A DNA stretch of 64,000 bases from Bolinopsis microptera (lineage: Eukaryota > Ctenophora > Tentaculata > Lobata > Bolinopsidae): assembly GCF_026151205.1 (NCBI RefSeq), contig NC_087076.1, forward strand, positions 16,401,919 through 16,465,918. The letters run 5' to 3'. Shown here piece by piece: positions 59,534 to 64,000 of the stretch. The notes under the pieces are model-generated. The model was given only the letters and a program-made list of their open reading frames with translations, had not been told where the DNA came from and searched no databases. The translations under genes were made by a program, and so were the position numbers. Within the stretch, counting starts at the first letter, position 1. Each line of letters begins with the position of its first letter.

Positions 59534-59895
59534 TTAGTCTTCTGTTGAGGTTGAGAAGGAAATGCCAGATGGTCTGGACTTTAAGGATTTGGCAATTTTA
59601 GGAAGAATGGGGTCCCAGAGGGAACTACATTTGGGTGCGCGGTCTGTTCTGTTCATAGCTGGTTGTCGTATTTGTATAGCTGCGTGTTCTGTGAGGTCAA
59701 GTTGGGAGCGTGAGGTGAGGGATTTGAGGACTTCGATGTTGTTCCAGGAGATGGTGTGGCCGGTGGTCAGGGCATGATGTGCAGGGGCTGATTTGATTCT
59801 GTCTGTGGATTCGTCGATGGCGTTGTTGAGTCTGTAACATTGTTCGTGTTCTTTCATGCGGTGGACCAAGGGTCTGTAGGTCTGTCCGGCGTATA
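59534..59895 (-). mobile_element. GIY-YIG endonuclease fragment, Penelope-type
   Basis: The frame reads IYAGQTYRPLVHRMKEHEQC, then SAPAHHALTTGHTISWNN and a Trp-containing end, stopping at 59,534. This order (YxGQT, RxxEH, AxHAxxTGHxIxW) is the GIY-YIG endonuclease found at the end of Penelope-like retroelements. The upstream RT is absent; a TATATTGTG microsatellite lies at the truncated edge. Confidence 0.72.
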
Positions 59896-60149
59896 TATTG
59901 TGTATATTGTGTATATTGTTTGAATAATTTTACTTAAAAACTTTTTGACAATTTCTTTACTTTTAGCAAACTTTATTTTAGTTGCCTGGTACACACCTTG
60001 TTCATCAAACATACCTGTTACAAACCTTATGAGTAACTTTTCTATTCTTTTTGAACTATCTATCAAATGATATTTTTTCTGTGAAATTGCAATCAATGAT
60101 CGATTAAAAACTGGATTTCTCATAATATTGTAGGAAAACAAGTTTTAAA
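59896..60149. other. AT-rich sequence, no gene seen
   Basis: An open minus-strand stretch here (60,141-59,854) runs into the TATATTGTG microsatellite and has no recognisable domain. Confidence 0.4.
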
Positions 60150-60325
60150 CTGTAAAACCCGATTTACCACAGAGTTTGGTGGAAGGATGTTTCCCTTCCA
60201 CTGGAAGGGAAACATCTGCGGTTAATGTTATTCGTTTTAAGCCCTATTTAGGCAGGGGAATGGAGATTGCAGCGGTAAATCAGGGTTTATGGTAAATCAG
60301 GGCGTGGTAAATCGAGGTTCTGCAG
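60150..60325. mobile_element. pogo/Tigger-like MITE, second copy
   Basis: Ends CTGTAAAACCCGATTTACC and GGTAAATCGAGGTTCTGCAG are diverged inverted copies of the family at 38,509. Inside are GGTAAATCAGGG repeats and a TTTCCCTTCCACTGGAAGGGAAA palindrome. Confidence 0.72.
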
Positions 60326-60837
60326 TAATCAGTATATCTGTTGTATATCAATTTAGCTATAGCGGTCAAAAATACGCCTATTTAGATGGGCTTTATAATT
60401 CTAATGTAAGATCGAATGATGGCCTTAAATTTTCTCCCATGTTTCGAGATTGAATTTCTAGTAACGTGGACTATATTTTGTTTAAAAATATCGTTACTAA
60501 TTTAAATGTTAAAGCATCATTTAACTCCACGAGACCATGAAATGACTACCAAATTACCAATCACAAATTTTCCTACCATTGCTGAAGGCTAAAGTATCAT
60601 AGGGAATAAGTAATTGGGTTTGGATATATGAGGTGGCCCAACAGGGCAATGTTGAGGACAGAAGTTTGTTCCTTCGAAGTATAGACCACTCCCCTTTAAT
60701 TTTGTGGATAGGAGATGTCTATTTTACTGCACGCAATGCAGGTCATAGTTAATTAATTACACACGAAGTTGTCACAAACGTATTTCTGATGCTTTTTTAC
60801 CTCATCCAAAAAATTCCTCATTTTAATTACCATATCA
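60326..60837. other. intergenic, no gene seen
   Basis: AT-rich, no open frame or repeat recognised. Confidence 0.45.
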
Positions 60838-60915
60838 TCATCACGTCCGTCTATGTCCGCTTGTCTCATAGAATCCAAAAAGGACAGGACATAGGCGGAC
60901 ATAGACGGACATATA
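60838..60915. repeat. GTCCG inverted-repeat block, copy 1
   Basis: GTCCGTCTATGTCCGC and GCGGACATAGACGGAC form an inverted repeat around CATAGAATCCAAAAAGGACA. The same block in the same orientation closes the GTCCG tandem array at 62,268-62,335. Confidence 0.75.
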
Positions 60916-61019
60916 CGAACATTAGCTAAATAAAATTGCTAAATAAGATGTTCAATTTTTGCTGTTATATGGGGGATCATGTTTTTGTCCGGTACCCTAT
61001 ATTTTCAGTACCCTCAGTC

Positions 61020-61935
61020 ATTTAGATGCTTCCTCCTCCTACTCTTCCTCCTTCCTCCTCCTCCTCCTGATCTTCCTCAGTCCTCTTCCTCCTCCCCTCC
61101 TCAGTCCTCCTCCTACTCCTCAGTCCTCCTCATCAGTCCTCAACAGTCCTCCTCCTCCCCAGTCCTCTCCTCCTCCTGAGTCCTCCTCCTGGGTCCTCCT
61201 CCTGGGTCCTCCTCCTGGGTCCTCCTCCTCCTCTTCATCCTCTTCATCCTCCTCTTCCTCCTCAGTCCTCAGTCTTCCTCAGTCCTCCTCCTCATCCTTC
61301 TCCTCAGTCTTCCATCCTCCTCAGTCCTCCCCCAGTCCTCCTCCTCAGTCCTCCTCCTCCTGGGTCCTCCTCCTCCTCTTCATCCTCCTCCTCTTCCTCC
61401 TCGGTCCTCAGTCCTCCGTCCTCAGTCCTCGGTCCTCATCCTTCTCATCAGTCCTCCTCCTCCTCGGTCCTCTCCCAGTCCCCCTCCTTCTCCTCCTCCT
61501 ATTCAGTCCTCCTCCTCCTCCTCCTCCTCAGTTCTCCTCAGTCTTCCTTCTCAGTTCTCCTAAGACCTCCTCCTGAGTCCTCCTCTTCCTCTTCCTCCTG
61601 AGTCCTCCTCCTCCTCCCTCTCAGTCATCCTCCTCAGTCATCCTCCTCAGCCATCCTCCTCAGCCATCCTCCTCAGTACTCTTCAGTACTCTTCAGTCTT
61701 CCTCCTTCTCAGTCCTCCTGAGTCCTCCTCCTCCTGAGTCATCCTCCTCAGTCCTCCTCCTCCTCCTCCTGGGTCCTCCTCCTGGGTCTTCCTGATCCTC
61801 CCCAGTCCTCTTCCTTATCCCCTCCTCAGTCCTCCTCCTACTCCTCCTCCTCGTCCTCAGTCCTCCTCATCAGTCCTCAACAGTCCTCCTCCTCCCCAGT
61901 CCTCCTCCTCCTCCTCCTCCTCCTGGGGCCTTTTC
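61020..61935. repeat. ~0.9-kb polypyrimidine tract (TCC/CAGTCC)n
   Basis: Almost pure C/T on the plus strand, made of CTCCTC and CAGTCCTC units. The complementary strand is G/A-rich. The Ser/Pro/Leu reading frame of 205 codons here is a composition artefact. Confidence 0.9.
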
Positions 61936-62039
61936 CTGGGTCCCTATATAATTTGATATAATAAGTTAAAACTATTAATAGCTTTAGTGTGATTAATAAG
62001 TCGTTTGTTTTGTACAAAATTATAATACATAGAAGTTGC

Positions 62040-62335
62040 AAAAAATTCTCAAAATGTTTGTCCGCTAATGTCCACCAATGTCCGCTAATGTCCACCAATG
62101 TCCGCTAATGTCCACCAATGTCCGTCCGAGTCCGCCAATATCCGTCCGGGTCCGCAAATGTCCGTCTGAGTCCGCCAATGTCCGTCCGAGTCCGCCAATG
62201 TCCGTCCGTGTCCGCCAATGTCCGTCCGAGTCCGCCAATGTCCGTCCGTGTCCGCCAATGTCCCAAAAAACACGTCCGTTGTCTCATAGAATCCAAAAAG
62301 GACAGGACATAGGCGGACATAGACGGACGTGACAT
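62040..62335. repeat. GTCCG tandem array and inverted block, copy 2
   Basis: Units of TCCGCTAATGTCCACCAATG, then GTCCGCCAATGTCCGTCCGA with variants, from about 62,058 to 62,262, ending in the TGTCTCATAGAATCCAAAAA block shared with 60,838-60,915. A C-rich homopolymer follows (62,338-62,354). Confidence 0.8.
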
Positions 62336-62586
62336 CCCCCCGCCCCCCCCCCCCTCTATCTATAGTTTAGGCCATAAAAGGATTTCATGTTAGCAGAAAC
62401 AAATTCTGGTTTATGAGTGGATCATCAATTAATTATTTATTAGGTTTCAATTATTTATTGCTGTGTAAAATTGTATTATATTCTATTATATTATGTTATC
62501 TGGCTTTCAATTTTAAATGGAAGGAAAATCTTTTTATTTAAGTTAAAAAGTTAAAATTTCTAAATATCAAACAGTTCAGGGATGCA
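62336..62586. other. upstream sequence of the VPS8 homologue
   Basis: C tract, then AT-rich DNA. The VPS8 frame is closed upstream by a TAA at 62,539. CAAACAG and GTTCAG just before the ATG could act as splice acceptors for an upstream exon. Confidence 0.45.
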
Positions 62587-64000
62587 ATGAATGACATCAA
62601 GTTGCGTGACACTGAAGATAAAGCCACTGAATTGATTAATCAGCAACTGAAAAAGATAGTTGATACAAATGACACAGAATCCCTCAATTCTGGACTTGAA
62701 GATTTTGATATACCCGAAATCACAGTCTTACCTTCTTTAGAAGAAATATTATCTCAAGATGATCCAATAACATTCCTAGACAGTGATTTGAGGGAAGATA
62801 TTGACAATGTTCTCCTTGCTGATGATGATATTATGTCAGTTATTTCAAGCAGTTCGTTTTCATCTTTAGGGAAGGGAGGTGATATGCCAAATGAAATAAA
62901 GACCAAGAAGAAGCTTTATGGCGAAGTTGTTAAATGTACTGGCTTATCACTTTTGGGTGGAATGTGCAATCGAGATGATAAAGCAACTGCAATCACGATC
63001 AAGAACAGATTGATTTGTGTCGGATTTAGATCAGGCAAAGTGTCTTCAATGACCATTGATGGGGAAGTAAATGGAGAAATAACAAACAATAAAGTTTATG
63101 ATTCAGGTGCAGTTACTTCACTTGACATAGAAGATGGGATCCTTGCTGCATCTCATTCCACAGGTGTCATACATGTGTGGAATTTGAAGAACAACTCTCA
63201 TCTTCAGAAAATTGAAGTTAAAATCACAGACAGCACAGTTATAAAAGTCGTTGTCATTGATCGAAATCATCTTCTCTATATGGTTTCCCAAGGGTCTGTC
63301 TTCGATGTTAAGCTTACAAAAACTTTATCTATCAGAGGCTCTGAAAGTACATGCCTGTTTTCTGGATCACATGGGGAAGTTTTGGACATTCAAAGGCTCA
63401 AGGTTGCAAAAAATCACCCATTATTCCCATACTGCATTATTGGTTTGTGCACCTTCAAACAAGTGATGCTTATTTCATTAAACCCTTACCCCAATATCAA
63501 GTACAGTGTGCGTCTTTGGGGGGACACAACCACTCTTCCAGTAATAAACTGGTACTACCATGAAGTAGATTGTGAAAAGCCCAAACTTGTTATCGGCCGC
63601 AGCAAGAGGTTTGTCATGTATAGTCTAAACATCAATAACAGAAATCAAATATTCCTGAGAAAACTCAAATCATGCAGCCTTGAATTTCAGCTCATTTCGA
63701 TTTTTTGGTTCAACACAAACACTGTTGCTGCTTTGGATTCCTCAGAAAAAGTTCACTTAATTGATGCCCATACTCTCTCTCGTTTGCAAACTGTGACACA
63801 TGTGTCAGATATAGGTCTTTGTTATAACACAGCGTTCTACCGATCTTTAGCCACTGGTGGTAATGTCAGTAAAGCTATGTTTGCTGCTTCTCAGTATGCA
63901 TGTTATAATTCAGTTTGCTCATACCCAGGAGGTACATGGTTCTTGGGGAGCAGAGATGTTATGAAAATTGCTTCAAATCCTTGGCGACAGAGGATAGTTG
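62587..64000 (+). CDS. VPS8: VPS8 homologue, CORVET subunit (5' part, runs off window)
   Basis: VPS8 is the CORVET tethering-complex subunit that binds Rab5-GTP on early endosomes through an N-terminal beta-propeller. The visible 471 codons start at ATG 62,587 (MNDIKLRDTED), with acidic low-complexity sequence (~1-105, containing LPSLEEIL) and then the propeller. Matches to animal VPS8: RGSESTCLFSGSHGEV (~252-267), VAALDSSEKVHLIDAHT (~379-395), SLATGGNVSKA (~420-430) and a final SNPWRQRIV (~463-471), all in order. The frame has no stop and no need for an intron over 1.4 kb, whereas VPS8 genes are usually split into many exons and other host genes here are intron-rich. It may be a retrocopy or a lineage-specific intron loss. 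The C-terminal part is outside the window. Confidence 0.88.
   Translation, partial: MNDIKLRDTEDKATELINQQLKKIVDTNDTESLNSGLEDFDIPEITVLPSLEEILSQDDPITFLDSDLREDIDNVLLADDDIMSVISSSSFSSLGKGGDMPNEIKTKKKLYGEVVKCTGLSLLGGMCNRDDKATAITIKNRLICVGFRSGKVSSMTIDGEVNGEITNNKVYDSGAVTSLDIEDGILAASHSTGVIHVWNLKNNSHLQKIEVKITDSTVIKVVVIDRNHLLYMVSQGSVFDVKLTKTLSIRGSESTCLFSGSHGEVLDIQRLKVAKNHPLFPYCIIGLCTFKQVMLISLNPYPNIKYSVRLWGDTTTLPVINWYYHEVDCEKPKLVIGRSKRFVMYSLNINNRNQIFLRKLKSCSLEFQLISIFWFNTNTVAALDSSEKVHLIDAHTLSRLQTVTHVSDIGLCYNTAFYRSLATGGNVSKAMFAASQYACYNSVCSYPGGTWFLGSRDVMKIASNPWRQRIV

Noticed and set aside
60959..61576. 205-codon Ser/Pro/Leu-rich protein
   Set aside because: It is the translation of a TCC-rich simple repeat.
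62078..62335. Overlapping frames on both strands in the GTCCG array
   Set aside because: Repeat artefacts present on both strands with the same periodicity.
63251..63563. Two short plus-strand frames near the window end
   Set aside because: They are out-of-frame shadows of the long VPS8 frame, which has no stop before the window end.

Overview
The window is nuclear DNA from an animal. Genes have spliceosomal introns with GT/AG ends, and the recognisable families are metazoan: class C GPCRs, a membrane PhoD-like phosphatase, KRR1, mitochondrial proteins and VPS8. The load of CR1/L2-type LINEs, a Penelope-type fragment, a Ty3/Gypsy-type LTR element and several MITE families in AT-rich DNA fits an invertebrate. 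A cnidarian or similar early-branching animal is my best guess, but no species-level marker is visible.

Region 1 (1-33,720) is a tandem array of three intronless class C GPCR genes, all on the minus strand (428-2983, 6064-8619, 30096-32666). They share a duplicated 3' flank containing a hairpin, an upstream region with a repeated palindromic block, and a spacer. Transposons have split the array. A dead RNase H-type LINE sits between copies 1 and 2. A 14-kb island between copies 2 and 3 holds a perfect 145-bp foldback repeat, a recent internally deleted LTR retrotransposon, an RT fragment, an esterase-ORF1 LINE (minus) and a full-length L2-type LINE (plus). The plus LINE has precise ends because the uninterrupted spacer near copy 1 serves as an empty site.

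Region 2 (33,700-46,200) is a compact host-gene block, all on the minus strand: MRPL50 and NDUFAF7 (both mitochondrial), an 8-exon PhoD-like phosphatase with signal peptide and C-terminal anchor, and 5-exon KRR1. Introns are a few hundred bases and carry MITEs and minisatellites.

Region 3 (46,200-62,550) is repeat DNA: a 15-bp minisatellite apparently grown from a transposon end, an L2-type LINE (minus) split by a younger plus-strand LINE with a poly(A) tail, a GIY-YIG endonuclease fragment, pogo-like MITEs, a 0.9-kb pyrimidine tract and GTCCG repeats.

Region 4 (62,587 to the end) is the 5' part of a VPS8 homologue. It reads without a break or intron for 1.4 kb and runs off the window.

The most unusual observations are: intron-like structures near the 5' ends of two LINEs that share a 5' leader, one joining a short ATG exon in frame to ORF1; the re-created signal peptide and start codon of GPCR copy 3; the in-frame duplicated splice donor in the phosphatase gene; and the intronless VPS8 reading frame.
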